This document shows positions 45,815 through 58,700 of a stretch of 64,000 nt of DNA, in pieces. Source of the stretch: Ligula intestinalis (Eukaryota > Platyhelminthes > Cestoda > Diphyllobothriidea > Diphyllobothriidae); assembly GCA_036362985.1 (NCBI GenBank), contig JAYGXS010000007.1, forward strand, positions 12,624,087 through 12,688,086, read 5' to 3'. Positions within the stretch are counted from its first letter, which is position 1, and every line of letters starts with the position of its first letter. The notes beneath the pieces were generated by a model. The model worked only from the letters and a program-made list of their open reading frames with translations, ran no database searches and had not been told where the DNA came from. Position numbers and translations under genes: made by a program.

Positions 45815-47960
45815 CTTCCAGGAGCTATTGCAAAACCTTACAGAAAATATCCAGGCTCTTACTTAAGATTTTTAAATCAAATTCAGCTTCTTCTACTGTG
45901 CCACATTTTTTCCAAAATAGACTTAAGAAATTACAAAAACAACTTAAGGCTACGTCTAATAGCTCTTTATCAGTTCACTTAAGAATAGCGCAAATATTTA
46001 AATTAGCGCTTAAAATAAGGCTTGCACGAGATATGCGTAGAGAGGCCACAGCATTAAGTGGTGCAAATTCTTCCAGATCAGTTGCTCAATTCTTCCGTCT
46101 TCGGTCGTCGGCTAAGCTTCAGAAAGTCATTTCACCCTTACTCAATGGCAACAATCATTTTGTAACAGAGGATTTGGAGAAAGCAGCATTGCGTTATTCA
46201 TTTTTTGCCAAGTTCTTTACCATCGAAACTAGCCCCACTCCTGTAATCCCCCTGCTGTGTGATTCAAATCTAAGTACCCTTAATTTTTCACCCGCTTGTA
46301 TTCAAAAAGAAATGAGTCGTCTTAAAAATTCACATTCGGTTGGAACTGATATATTCCAAACTCACTCATCAAACAATTATGAGATTTACCACCCTTACTG
46401 AGTAAGTTATTTTCAGTGTTTCTTGAGAATGGCTTTTTCCCGAACTAATGGAAAACTTCTATTATAATTCCCGTATTTATATCTGGTTCCCGATCAGATA
46501 TTCACAATTATCGCGGTGTTAATAAAACGCCCTCTCTGGCTAAACTCTTTGAAAAACTAATTGCCAAAAAAATCACAGATTTCTGCATAAATAATAGCAT
46601 TCTCAGCTCCTCACAGGATGGCTTTTTACCGGACCGATCTTGTGAAACATGCCACATGTCTTTTCTATGTGTACTTACTTCTCTTCGTAGTGATCATCTA
46701 TCTGTGGTCGTTATCTATTTTGACCATAGTAAAGCATTTCATAATATTCCTCGCAGGAGGCTCCTAGCCAAACTAGAGGCTATCGGATTTCGTAGTCCTC
46801 TTACTGACTCCATCAGATCTTATCTTTCAAAGCGACAACAAAAGGTCTTAGTGGGATCCTCATACTCTACTCCTACCGCAGATTTGCGGCTTTATCTCTT
46901 AAAATTTCTCTCTTCCTGAAATGAAATTAAGACTTAATCGTATGTTCATGCTTCCCATCTTAGATTATTGTTGCCCCTTTTTCGGTCTCATGAACGAAGG
47001 AAGCCGTTCAAAAATAGAACAAATTCAAAATAAAGTTCACACGAAAACTGCTTTATCCGACAGCTTCTAATACTTGCTACTCAGATAGATGTCAATTAAC
47101 GAAACTAAGGTTCCTTTGGGTCAGGAGATTGGAAGCAGGCTTTTGTCTCGTTTTTCGGCTATATAGTAGCACAAATTTACCCAGGACTACTGTCATTACC
47201 CCCGTCAGCCATCCCTACAACCTAAGAAACTCAGCACTTATTATAACCCTCCTGCATCTTCCTCATGTAAACGGTCTTTGTTTTTTGCTTCCAGATATAG
47301 CTTTAATTGGAATAAGTTGCCAGTCGAAATAAGGTTGTTAATTAGACTGTCTGCTTTCAAACGGAAACTGCTTATTTATCTTAACAATGATTTTATAAAC
47401 CTTCTATTCTCCTCATCTTTTCCGAGCAGCTTTCTCCATGACTCCGAGAAAAGGACCATCAGGAATTTAGGAAATCCACTTGAAACTATTCTCTCTACCC
47501 CTTGTCCCCCGAGAACCTAGATGTTTCCATTAACCACCGCTGATTCAAACGAAGCCGCGCGGATGTACTTAGTCTAAAATGCTGCAGTTTCGTTGACTAC
47601 TCACATTCATCAGACCGCCCACACCTATTTCTACTCTACTACTATGTTCCTACTATTATCTTCCTAAGCAGTTTTTTTCTCTTGCACACTTTTTAAACAT
47701 GGACACCCGTTAAACACTATCTCCATTTTCACTGTAAGAGTTTTTTAACTGCCGTAAGTTTTCGTTTTTAGTTCAAATTACCTGCAAAACATTGCTAAAT
47801 TTTGCCCCAAAAGACAATTTTTGCTGACATTATTTTGACTTTCTACGTCTACTTGCACATATTGTCAAATTATTTTTTGAATTTTTATTTTTTCGAAATT
47901 AACTTTGTACAGAGAGTGCCGTACCGGCGCTTTAAAATATACATTCTGAATTCCAAACTT
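45815..47960 (+). mobile_element. Non-LTR retrotransposon element 6 inside Gypsy-2
   Basis: Contains the linker KIFKSNSASSTVPHF...LKKLQKQLKATSNSSL, SSRSVAQFFRLRSSAKL, RT blocks FEKLIAKKI, SQDGFLPDRSCETC, VVIYFDHSKAFHNIPRRRLL, then a deletion to the C-terminus (46920-47520), with FASRYSFNWNKLPVEIRLL. It ends CGGCGCT plus an AT tail near 47960. It is 5'-truncated, has lost the catalytic Y-A-D-D region by deletion at about 46900-46920, and belongs to the same family as elements 3 and 4. Confidence 0.75.
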
Positions 47961-47964
47961 ATGC

Positions 47965-48412
47965 CTCAGAACCCCGCGAAATTACACGCTGCGTCCATAA
48001 CGCAGCCTGCACCATTCTCGGAGCAGCTACCCTCCACCAGAAGGAACAGTTTGATCGGCGGGCCTCCGGGGTTCCCCACTAAATTGGTGACATCGTGATG
48101 CACCACTACCCATTCCCGCCAAATGGCACATTTTCCAAGTTCCATTACCCCTGGCGAGGGCCTTTTCATGTTCTCCAAGTTAAGCCCCCACCACTTTCCT
48201 CATACACGACGCTAACCACGCTAATCTAGCCCCCTTTACCGCACACTTTGCCAGACGCAAACCCTTTCGGGTACAACTACCCTTTTGTACCGCAGACACG
48301 CTTCCCATCCTGCCAGACACTCTCCTTACCCCCGTTGCCATTGCGTTGACAGTCCCCTGCCCCATTGGCAACGCCAGCACTGAGGACATTACTGCACCTG
48401 AAGGGAGGGCAG
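47965..48412 (+). other. Gypsy-2 3' untranslated part and polypurine tract
   Basis: C-rich sequence resuming the composition of Gypsy-2 after the insertion. It ends in the purine tract AAGGGAGGGCAG (48401-48412) directly before TGTAACGG. Confidence 0.5.
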
Positions 48413-48803
48413 TGTAACGGACCAAACCTGAACCGAACCCTGTTTCCTTGTTTTAATCATCGTTGTACTGTGGCCGGTCCTTTTTCCCGGGAACAGTGAT
48501 CTGATTGGATCAGGAGAACACACACGTGATGACATGATGTTCCCATAAGTCCGACCCTAGATCCCTTCCGACCCTCTCGCTTACCGTTTACCGTATCTCC
48601 TTTACCGTTCCCGTTTCCGTTACCGTTCCAATTACCGATACCCTTCCTTGTACCAATACAATATACCTTTATATATCCTTGTCTCCCCCTTTTAGTACGT
48701 TATGAGTTCTAACTGTAACTTGCTCGCATCAGCGTTGGATGAGATCGATGGACCTCTCGGTAGTGTATTCGACGAGACGCTATTTGTCGAACCAAGGCTG
48801 AGA
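48413..48803 (+). repeat. Gypsy-2 LTR and second copy of leader/gag start
   Basis: It begins TGTAACGGACC after the polypurine tract. The part 48580-48803 matches 41840-42053, including TTTATATATCC and ATGAGTTCTAA, and is cut off at repeat A. Either the LTR overlaps the gag start or a truncated tandem copy follows. Confidence 0.55.
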
Positions 48804-49407
48804 GTCGAACATTAACTCTATTAACTTAGCTTGTTAGCCAAACAAACGTATTTTCCTAAAAATTATGATTGTTGTTTAGAAACGACCAGAATGGATTAAA
48901 ACATTTAAGTCGAAATATCCTTAAAGGATATTTCAATCACTCACCGGCCAAATTACCGCATAATCAAGGATGCTTTCATCGTGAACCAGGAATCATGAAT
49001 CCTCTACCGCTGAACTCAAGCGAAATTAAATATCAAGCGATTATAGCCCACTTGTGCGCAATAGCGTGAGTTTTGCGATTTTTATATGAAGTTGCTTCCT
49101 TACTTAACAGTCGCTACTTAACGTGGGTATCGATGTCATACTCGGATTATTACGCAGCCATTTGTTTTATAAATTATAACTGGAGATCCAAAAGGTGTGC
49201 ACTTCCTCAATTTAATGTCCTTTCCAATTTCATACAATCGATCATAGAAACTAAGCAGTTTACCTAGGGCAGTGGAGTTATTTGGACTGTAGCAGATCCT
49301 TCGAATATAGTTGTTTGTTTAATTTTATTCTCCACATTTTCTTCTTTATGTCTGACTCGTCGTGTTTTCTCAGTTGCTGTAGGTTGTGTATATGAGAATT
49401 TTAAACC
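48804..49407 (+). repeat. 600-bp repeat A, right copy
   Basis: Same ends as the left copy at 39531-40130, with small indels near 48925. It lies 246 bp upstream of the TAF1B start codon, so it may carry or disrupt the promoter of that gene. Confidence 0.8.
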
Positions 49408-49652
49408 AGCAGATATATGTCTTGCTAGGGTTTGCTGACAAATATTTTATATTTTTTGACTTGAACTGCAAGTTATGCCTTAAAGGTCGTTCTACTTCAT
49501 CGGTTATTATGTTTTAGTCAACGTGAGCTACTTTTCTATATCGTACCCGGCTCCATAAATTCTACAGAAGTGTATCCGTCCATCGAATCGCATGCATCCC
49601 ATTCTGTCTAATACCTTTTACCTATCTAGCCTACCTTAATACTGCCGATATA

Positions 49653-49763
49653 ATGCGATGTAATGGTTGTGGCGACGAGAACCTTGTTCTTGACGATACT
49701 TCTGGACGGTATGTCTGCACCTCTTGTTGGCAGGTCACCGAATACTTTGAGAGCCTGACTCAG
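49653..49763 (+). CDS. TAF1B: TAF1B exon 1, zinc ribbon
   Basis: 37 codons from ATG, phase 0 at the donor GTAAAG. Cys 3, 6, 22 and 25 form two C-x2-C knuckles of a zinc ribbon (CNGC and CTSC). The spacing and the following WQVTEYFESLT are those of TAF1B. No upstream in-frame ATG was found within about 60 nt, so this start is the likely one. Confidence 0.85.
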
Positions 49764-52700
49764 GTAAAGACATATCCCTACATGTTCTCGTAGCTATGCC
49801 TGTTAGCGTAGCCCCAACTATTTGCCATATCCCTTTGCCTTAAGGAGGCAAGTGAGTTGGTGAATCTGCGTGGTCTGCGTATGGTGCATACGGCGTCCAG
49901 TGCTAGTCTAATTCCGCCGTCTCAATTCTCCTACCAAGAGGTTGCGACTAAGTCGGAGCCACTACCCGAGGAGTCGCAATTGCCCTTTAAAATCGAATCT
50001 CCCTCCGCTTCCCCTCAATCCTACCTCAATGGTATTTTAGCCGCCGATGGCGATTTGCCGAAACCCGAGGATTTGAAGGATGAAAATGCGGATGGGGAAG
50101 CCCTTCCCATCAGGCAACCTAAACTCTCAAAACGCAAAGAAAGCAAACGTACTTGGCGTCTTAGTGAACCTTTCACTGTACGTTTTCCTTGTTTGGCAAC
50201 TTTTTATTGCCAGAGTACGACCTCGTAAAATATTTACTAAATGTGACTGCATACTAACTTTCAAAAGTAGGTCCTTTCCAGTTTGTATAGAAAGATATTT
50301 AGTCTTGCAATTTTGAGCTAAAAATGGTAGTGGAATTATAATAATACCGCCTCCTCTTGAAAACTAGTGTCCATAATTGGTCAGTGTTTTCACGTGGGAT
50401 CAAACTTTGCTTGCAGTCCTGAAGGATGGCAAGCTAACCAGAAAATGATGATTGGTTACCAAGAGCAACAGATCTTTAGACAACTTTTCTGTAACTTCCT
50501 TTTGCCATGAGTCAAATAAATTTATTGAAAATCGCAACCTATCTTTATTACTTAATAGGATCTTTCCTGCACAGGAGGCCAAGTCACGCTTTATGCAAAA
50601 GTAAACCGATTGTCTCCTGCCCGTTTGCTTGGCCCTAATTAGCGGTCAATTTTGAATGGGCTCGAAGCCAGTTAGGGGTGTGCGCAGACCCTCATAAGGG
50701 ATGTTAATATCGATATGGCGGTTGATGCAGCGTATGTTTGGTCACCAAACCTCGACGGATTTTCGTGTTCGTTTTGCGTTGACCATGAAAATCTCCTAAG
50801 TAGCGCCTCAAACGGAGCAGTGGTCATTTTCGGTTGCCTGATCAAACACGAGTGTGTCATTGCGACTCACGGATAGCTTGTGTACCCTAGTACCAATCTC
50901 TAGGCGTCGACACCTGTGGTTAATTTTTCGGTTCCACTGAGGTAGATGCTAATGTGCAGTGTATTTCCCACAGAGTGGTGGCGTAGGACGATGAATCGCC
51001 GTCGAATATTGATAGCAGACTTGCGCAGTGTTTGTCGCACCCTTCCATCCCCCATCCATCTGGATCCGATAGAAGGACAGAGTTGGTCCCCTTTTAGGGA
51101 TGGAATCATTTGCTTAAGTTATTGTTGCTCTCAATGCAGATAATGGCCTGTGGGCGTTGCGAATACCGAAACGTCTTAGCTGTCGGACTATCGCTCTAGT
51201 GGGCCTCGTGCATGAATTGCAGGGAGTCGAATTTTCGCTGCACGCTTTTTTTCATTTGAATTTTAATGGCTTGGCTGCGTCTGATGTCAGGCGTTGTCGA
51301 GGCTATTCAGGTGCCTTTTAACATAATGCGGCCTCTGATACATATATGGCAACCTAAGCGTCGTCTGCATTTTGAAGTAGTCTGTCTGAATTGAATTTGA
51401 ATAACTTCTTCCGTTCTTGATATTGACGAGCCCATTTGGTTTTTTCTTACTTGTTAATTGTGTCTCTTAGCCTGTTGTTCGTGCAGATTTTCAAATTGTC
51501 AATGGTTCCTTAGGCAGATATTGACCATTTCTAAGACATATTGCGTTCCGTTACCGACTAATTGCTCTCTTAAGCGATTACTTTTGCAACTTATTTAAAG
51601 GCGAACTAGAAGCTAGGCATGTAACGCATTACTTTTAAAATGCCACCTGTTCACTCTATCGCCCTCTAGGTCCTTCTAAGAATCCAACTAAGTGAACTTC
51701 TGCGGACATACTTCAAGAAAGGGGAAAAAGAGGGGGAGGATCGAGATGGAGGTTTATTGCGTGAGACTGCATGGTGCCTCTGGACCAACTATCTTGCCAT
51801 CACGGGTGAACTTGGTTCCAGACCCTGGGCATTGGCTTTTCAGCAAGTCTCGGCAGCCGCTTGTCAGCTTCTNNNNNNNNNNNNNNNNNNNNNNNNNNNN
51901 NNNNNNNNNNNNNNNNNNNNNNNNNNNNNNNNNNNNNNNNNNNNNNNNNNNNNNNNNNNNNNNNNNNNNNNNCGCTCTCGTCAGTCCTTCCTCTCTTTTT
52001 CCTCCACTACTGTGTTCAACAAAAGCCAGTGGCCTAGAAAGCCGATCAAGCGAGAGATGGATCTTGACAGCAGCAGTCTGCAGCAGCAGCCGCTTTCTCC
52101 GAACTCTGCCATACTCATGGTTAATGCCGTTTGGCTGAACATGCAGTTTCGCACAAAGAAGTTCCACTGGGCAGGCTGGGGTCAAATTTACAATCCCAAG
52201 GAAGCTGCCGGTCTGTCTTTTCTCCTCTTCGGTCCTGAGCCAGAGTAAGTATCCCGTTTAGCTTGTGTGAGTGTGTGTGTGTATGGTAGGTGCTGATATC
52301 CATTCAGATTTAGCTGGCCGCTTCTCGAAGGCTCTTTTATGGTCAATCCCGGGTTGCGCAGCCAAGGTCCTTGTGAAACTTTTATTAGCAGTCAACAATC
52401 TTGAAATTCGCAGCGGTATAGCTTGTATTAAACATCACTGGCGACTACTTATGCTCAGTACTGACTACTGCTGGAGAATATTTTTTTCGAAGGATACCGG
52501 TTTACAATGCTCCGTCTTCCTTTCTCGGTATGTGGGCACTGATCAAAGTGATTTTTCCGCCCATTATGAGCATTGGATTTGGATGAAATATGAGCTCCAT
52601 ATCAGCAGTGTGTTAGTACGCAGAAGTTCAGTGACTGGAAGGTTGGGTTTTCAGTTCGCGTGCCCAGTGTTTTGTGCAACCATCTAGCCTTGGCCGTTCC

Positions 52701-55700
52701 TCTGTTTCTACCCGTGATTATCCCTTTTAGTTCTCCTTACCGGCTGTCATAGTAGGTCTTGGGGATAAATTGTAAGAACACACTTCCAGAAAGCGATAAA
52801 AAACTTACTGAGCTACATTGCCCCTTTTATATCTGCCTGTTGCCTCTACTTCCATCAATTGACTTTGCATTATGTCGAAAAATTTACGATCGTTGCTCAA
52901 GATATTGGGACTGTAGCTTTTGGACAGTAGTCAAAAGGATAGATAATCCTGATGACCACGAACAACCAGGAAGCGGTTGTATGTCTGTGCGTTATAGTTC
53001 TCTCACTTAGGTGGGATCCTGGCTGACTGGCTAATAGCCTTTGTTGGATCAACAGTCCCGCCGGATTGGCTTCAATTCCGGCGGCGAGGAGGAGGAGTCG
53101 GAGCAGCGTGGTTGGGATGGGCTGCTCCGTCGTAACAGAGATGGACAGGAGGGGACATAGATCCATCGTAGGGAGATTGGTGTAGCAGACCTTGGCTGCC
53201 GTGAGGGTGGGTGGGAACGTGACGAAGACACGTCTGCTGTCGTTCCCCGGGTGGGATTGTAGCCGGGTATGGTGACCTCGCGCACAGTCCCGCCTCCGGT
53301 CTTCTTAACTCTGTCATGCCACCAGGCTCAGGTAGGTGAGGAAAGAGAAAGAGTGCGGTAGATGCATCGAAAGTCTACTATCACTTGACATCTGATTCAC
53401 ACGCAAGTCACCGGCCTTGCACCGCCATCCTGTGGAGCATACGGTTGACATAGTCGAAATCGATGGTCGAACTGTCGTGTATGTGTCTGTGTGTGTCTAC
53501 TTCACCCCCTCCCCTCATCCCCGGTCTTATTGACTTTGTCTTTACACCGGAAACGGAAGTGGGAGCGGCGAGCGAGTAGGTAGATTCTGCGCGAGTCTGC
53601 CTAAACTCATGTTTTTCTCTCGCGCTAGTTCTCTGCGTTACTCCTGTTTGCTGTAGCCTTCCTGTCGCTTGCCCAGCTCGCCTCAGTGTCTGTTGCGGCT
53701 TGCTTCAGCGTTTGCTGGGGCTGTTGGAGCACGCGGTGCCCATCGTCAAAATCGACGGGGGAACTGTCGTGTGTCTACTCCCAAACGAGCGCCGCGTTAG
53801 TTACGCCAGACTAGATCGGGGCACGACAGACTTTGTTTGAGATGCGCACCCATAATGACTGAAGCACTAGTGAGAAGCAAAGTGGCCCGCCTAGATGCGG
53901 GTTCCCGCTGCGTCAGTCACCTGCGCCCTCGCCCGCTTCTGATCTTCTTGACTCTGTATTAACACCTGTCCCGGGTGAGATAGAGACCGCGTACCCTAAG
54001 CCATCATCTCTCCGCGCATGCTACTGTGAGACACGCGGAGGGTCTCGTCGGTAACGATGGTTGAAACGTCCTGTGTGTGTGTGTATGCATACGTCTTCTC
54101 CGATTTTACTCTAACCACTGCCTATTTTCCGCTTCGTTTTTGTCCGCTCCAGTTCCAAATTCATTTTAGACCTACTGTGCATGCACTTATCTTGGCCTCC
54201 CTTTCGTAAGCCTTTCAAGAAGGCGTCGCTTGCAGAAACACATCAACATTACATTTTACTGCAGTAAAAAGTTGCCGTTGCGTCTACCTATCATACGTAC
54301 CTATACATTGACCTTGAGTTCCATCGACTGCATTATGCCAAAAAAGTGTAGATTTTCGCTTATGATATCGGGGCTTTAGATTCGGAAGGGTGAATAATCT
54401 TGACGACCACTAACAACTCTGAAATCATTGCGTATGTGCGGCTACCTTCAAAGCGGGCGCCACAATGCGGTTTTTTTGGACTCGCACTCCATAACACCTG
54501 GCGGGGATGTTGTGGCGAGAAGGCGGCCGACTGCTTCCGATACGTTTTTAACATACAGGATGGAACGCCAAATCTTGGGGTCGGTGCGCTTTTGTTGGCC
54601 AGCTCGTTTGTGCAAGCACCAGTTGACGAAGTTGCGTGGGTAGCCATTTTCTCTGAATACCCGTCGGAGGTATTCTACCTCGGCAACTTTCTTCTTCTGT
54701 GCTGCAGTGCATCTCAACATGCCGATAGTGTTTTTACGCATCTGCGTTTGTAGCTGATTGGATGGTTGCTGTTGTAATTCAGTACTTGCATCCTGATTGG
54801 CATTTTCCTGAATACATTAGTCTTTACTCGACAGACGAGGACATCAAGAAGGGGACACCGATGGTTTTACCGATTTCGGGACTCCTAGCCGAGGCGGTCT
54901 TGCAGCGGCTGGAGTCGCTGGTTTTCCAACACCACGGACCGAAATTCTCGGCTCGGTATGTGAATGACACCTTCGTCGTCGTCGAACGGGATCAAGTGCT
55001 CACGTTCAAGGAACGTCTCAACAGCGTCTTCCCGGACATCCAATTTACGATGGAGGAAGAAGAAAACAACCAGCTGGCCTTTCTTGATGTCCTCGTCTGT
55101 CGAAAAGATTGTGGTGGTCTCAAGACTAAAGTATTCAGGAAAGCGACAAACACGATGCAAGAACTGAATTACAACAGCAATTACCCAATCAGCCACAAAC
55201 GCAGATGTGTAAAAACACTCTATCGGCATGTTGAGACGCACTGCAACGTAGAAGAAGACAAAGTTGCCGAGGTAGAATACCTCCGACGGGTGTTCAGAGA
55301 AAATGGCTACCCGCGCAACTTCGTCAACCGGTGCTTGCGCAAACGGGCTGGCCAACAAAAGCGCACCGACCCCAAGATTTGGTGTTCGATCCCGTATGTC
55401 AAAAACGTATCGGAAGCAGTCGGCCGCCGTCTCGCATCACTTGGAGTTGGAGTCGCATACAGGCCAAAGGCAACCATAAGGCGTCAGATAATGTAGCCAA
55501 AAGACCCACTGCCATGGTAAAAAAAAACATCTGGGGTAGTCTACAGGATCTGGTGCAGTTGCGGTCAAAGCAACTATGTCGGAAAAACTGGCAAACTTCT
55601 CAGGACGCGAATTGCCGAACACGCGGCTGCAGTGCGGCGAAATGATGCCAATTCTCAAGTTGCGGCTCATTCGACGAGACCCGGCAACACCTTCAAATTT

Positions 55701-58700
55701 GATGAGGCCGAAATTCTCGCAAGAGGTGATAATCGGGTGAGCCGAGAACTACTTGAGTCATGGTTCACGGGCTCCCAATCCATCAACAAGTGCAACGATT
55801 TGCCCGATCCATATTCAATCCTGAGATTTAATTTGGCCAAAGCAAGCCGCCACTTGAGGAACGGGTAGGCCACCGCCTCATCGTACGCCAACACCGGGGA
55901 GCCAGACGGCCGAGCACTCATCATGACCGAGCTCACCGCCCGTGACGAAAGTTCAACAGGTCAGAGCCCGCGTGCCGTCCAACAAGCAGTCCACGCACAA
56001 GAAGGCAATTAACGTTAATTGTCGCTGTATGCTTGCAGTAATGACTGTGTCCTGTAAATACTGCCAACGTCTGTGCATACTTAATCTTTCTGCTACTCAT
56101 GTCTCTGATGACGAATCCGCGACGGATATCGAAACGTCAGGCGAATAAACAGATTGTCCCAGCGATCGAGTCTTCTTCTTTTTCTTCTCAATTGCTTTCT
56201 GGGACACGGATGTTCGCTTGTATTGGCATACTTCGTCTCTGCTTGTCTCTGCGTACCTTTGACTGTAAATGGTTTCGCTTTGGTTTTGTCCCCTCTGGTC
56301 CTACACAATACCGAATCCATTTTAGACCCTCGCCTCTTTTATGACATTTTGAAGCCGCAGGCGCCGCCTGCAAATACACTGAATTTTCTTCGTGCCTGCA
56401 GCTAAACATTTGCCGTTAAGGTCAACGCACTCTTTTCGTTGTCAACTTTTCATGTTAAATACTTGCCTACCGGTTAGCTCTCCACCCGGGCTAGACGAGA
56501 ATTCGGACTCGTCAGCTGATGATGAAGACTGCAACGAAGAGGAGCACCCAGCAAAGAGCAAACCTGCGACGCCGGCGGCCCGCCGACTCAGTCTGAACGG
56601 CGGCAGTAGTCTTGAACCGCCGCCACCGGTGGACGAACTGCTAAACCTATCCAGCCTGAACACGGACCCTGCCTCGCTTCAGCAATATTGGGCAGAAATG
56701 GTTGTTGACAAAATGTGAGTAGTCTGTTTTTTGTTGTCTAACTGCGTGCGCCTAGGTCAAAGAAGTCCCTGGGTGAACAGGTGTTTTGGCGTGGCCAGGT
56801 AGACCACATGGGTGATCGGCTGTTGATGGAGTGTAATTTAGCCCTGCTGTTTCTGGCTTCCCTCCTCGCTTTCGCAACACCTCCACCGAAGACGGCGGAG
56901 CCGGATCCCGATGGTGCCCTGCAACCCACCTGCAGACGCGGCTTTCTTACCCTGCGAGATTTGCAGTGCATTTGTGCGGAAAAGAGATTTCCCTTTCTAG
57001 CGGTTAGTTCCTTTCACCTTTTCACTCACTAGTTCCCTTCATTGATGTGATTAACTTACTTTTTCGACTGCCGTATAGCACCCGTCTGTTGCCAAATGCT
57101 CAACCTTTGCGAAAGATTGGTAATCACTAACCGGTTGGTATGAACCAAAATTCTGAAGTAATAATGAACCACCTAAAGCCAATGGAAATCTTAAATGTAT
57201 TCATAGTTTTTTAGAAACCATTGGTATTGGATTACAATTATTTTGAGCTCGACCTCGAATTTCCGGCAGATATTTCACAATTTTCCGTCCGTTAAGTCTT
57301 TTGTCTATAAATTTAGAATTTGTCTGATGTATTTATTAAAACCTTCACACTACGATATGTCTCAGGAGTTTTTCGATTTTATTTTGCTTGAAGGTGACCG
57401 TTTGAGTCATAGAAAGTCCTAACCGAAAAAATACTATAAGTCGGACATTAATATGTCTAAGATTACTTTTGAAGAAAACTTACCTGACTTACCCATTTAA
57501 AAATTACTCGAATTGCATATTCAGCTGATGAATACTTGCGTAATTTACCTTTTGAGAAAAAAGTAAGGAAAAATTAGGAACTTCTACAATTTTTGAAAAT
57601 TTTTCTGAAAATTAGTGATAAAATGTCGGCTAGAAACGTAAGAACTCACTTCCCTCTTTATCTTGGAGCGTTTGTCAGTAAATCTGATTGCTTTTAGACC
57701 AACTAAAGAGTGGGCCAATGTATGTTATGATTTTGTGAGACCTGTTAATCTGTCCTTTCGGTTTTTTGACTTACGCATAAGCCGAACTATATTGTACAAA
57801 AACTGATCTTGCAACATGCTTCAAATTTAACAAGATTGTTTTCTGTGTCTATGCGGATTTTTGCTTACGGCCCCAAACCTTCTGTGTGGTAAAAGAAAGT
57901 ACGGTCAAACAAGTTTGCTACTCTGTTTTCGGATATAAGACTTAAAAAATTATAAAAACATAATTTTTATACCTGAATTCGGTTCTTTTTTTCCTGGAAA
58001 AGTGCGCTTCTGTAAACTATACCCCACCAGAATTTCATTGACTTACGATTGGATTTTCCAGTTCTAGAAGCGATCTATTTAAACATTTTCTTGCCCATAT
58101 GGGTGTTCTTTTACAGTACAAAAAAGTTTTCTCTGATATCTAGCAACCTTTGATTTCACTAAAATCCTGCCTGTTTTCTTTCAAGTAGAGCGGTCTAAGT
58201 CTTGATTGTGCCTAGATCACTACAATCATCTAGTCGAACCCCTGGTTGCAGGGAAACGGCACGAGTCACCAGGATGATGGGTGGATTGTATGCAAAACTT
58301 ACAGTTACAGTTTCAGGTGGCAGTGGCAACTGACGAAGCCAGGGCTGGTCCTGACTTAGTCCAGCCAGGCCTGAGAGTGTCGACTGTGTGTTGTGTCGGA
58401 TGATGACAGTTGTTTTTACATGACTGTGAAGCGAGTTCAAGTGTTCTGTTATTGGTGTGTTGTAATTGCCCAAGGGGATGTTGCCTGCAAAGGCCCCCTG
58501 CTGCGTGGCCGCGGCCTGGCGTGTTCGAGTGGCACTTTGGCAGGCGTGTTTATTTGGACGCACGTGTATCCGCGGGTGTGGAGCACATGTGTGAGGGAGT
58601 GAATATCGGTTAAGTGGTCTTCAGGTCACCAAGTTGAACTGCCGCGTGCAATGACAACTGACGTTGGGGGGCGCGGGCACTGCAGAATGAAGGGGGGGAG

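Larger units (their letters stand above)
41770..48803 (+). mobile_element. Gypsy-type LTR retrotransposon Gypsy-2, interrupted
   Basis: Plus-strand gag (41944-42627), protease (about 42950-43560), RT (43568-44257), RNase H (44329-44900) and integrase (44946-45790). A non-LTR element (45815-47960) is inserted, followed by the C-rich 3' end of the element. A polypurine tract at 48401-48412 precedes a probable LTR start, TGTAACGG, at 48413. The 48580-48803 stretch repeats the leader and first gag codons at 41840-42053, so the right end is an LTR plus a truncated tandem copy. A matching left LTR was not delimited. Confidence 0.8.
54430..56225 (+). mobile_element. Penelope-like retroelement with an inverted head
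   Basis: Sense part: an RT fragment from about 54856 (PISGLLAEAVLQRLE, YVNDTFVVV), a conserved KNVSEAVGRRL linker (to 55496), a GIY-YIG domain across a frameshift (55530-55860) and a tail with a hammerhead-like motif (56100-56143). Left of it, 54505-54855 is an inverted, diverged copy of 55081-55440. Inverted 5' copies are a known habit of Penelope-like elements. Confidence 0.8.
52245..56477 (+). other. TAF1B intron 3, filled with repeats
   Basis: 4.2-kb intron carrying a repeat shared with 54300-54420 (52858-52978), microsatellites (TG)n near 53480 and 54075, an interspersed repeat (53545-53800) and a folded Penelope-like element (54430-56225). Confidence 0.7.

Noticed and set aside
51873..51972. 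Open frames running through the N block
   Set aside because: Unknown bases were translated as X; the continuity across the gap is artificial.
58195..58563. 122-codon minus-strand frame in TAF1B intron 5
   Set aside because: No domain, no motif and no detectable second copy in the window; cannot be supported as a gene.
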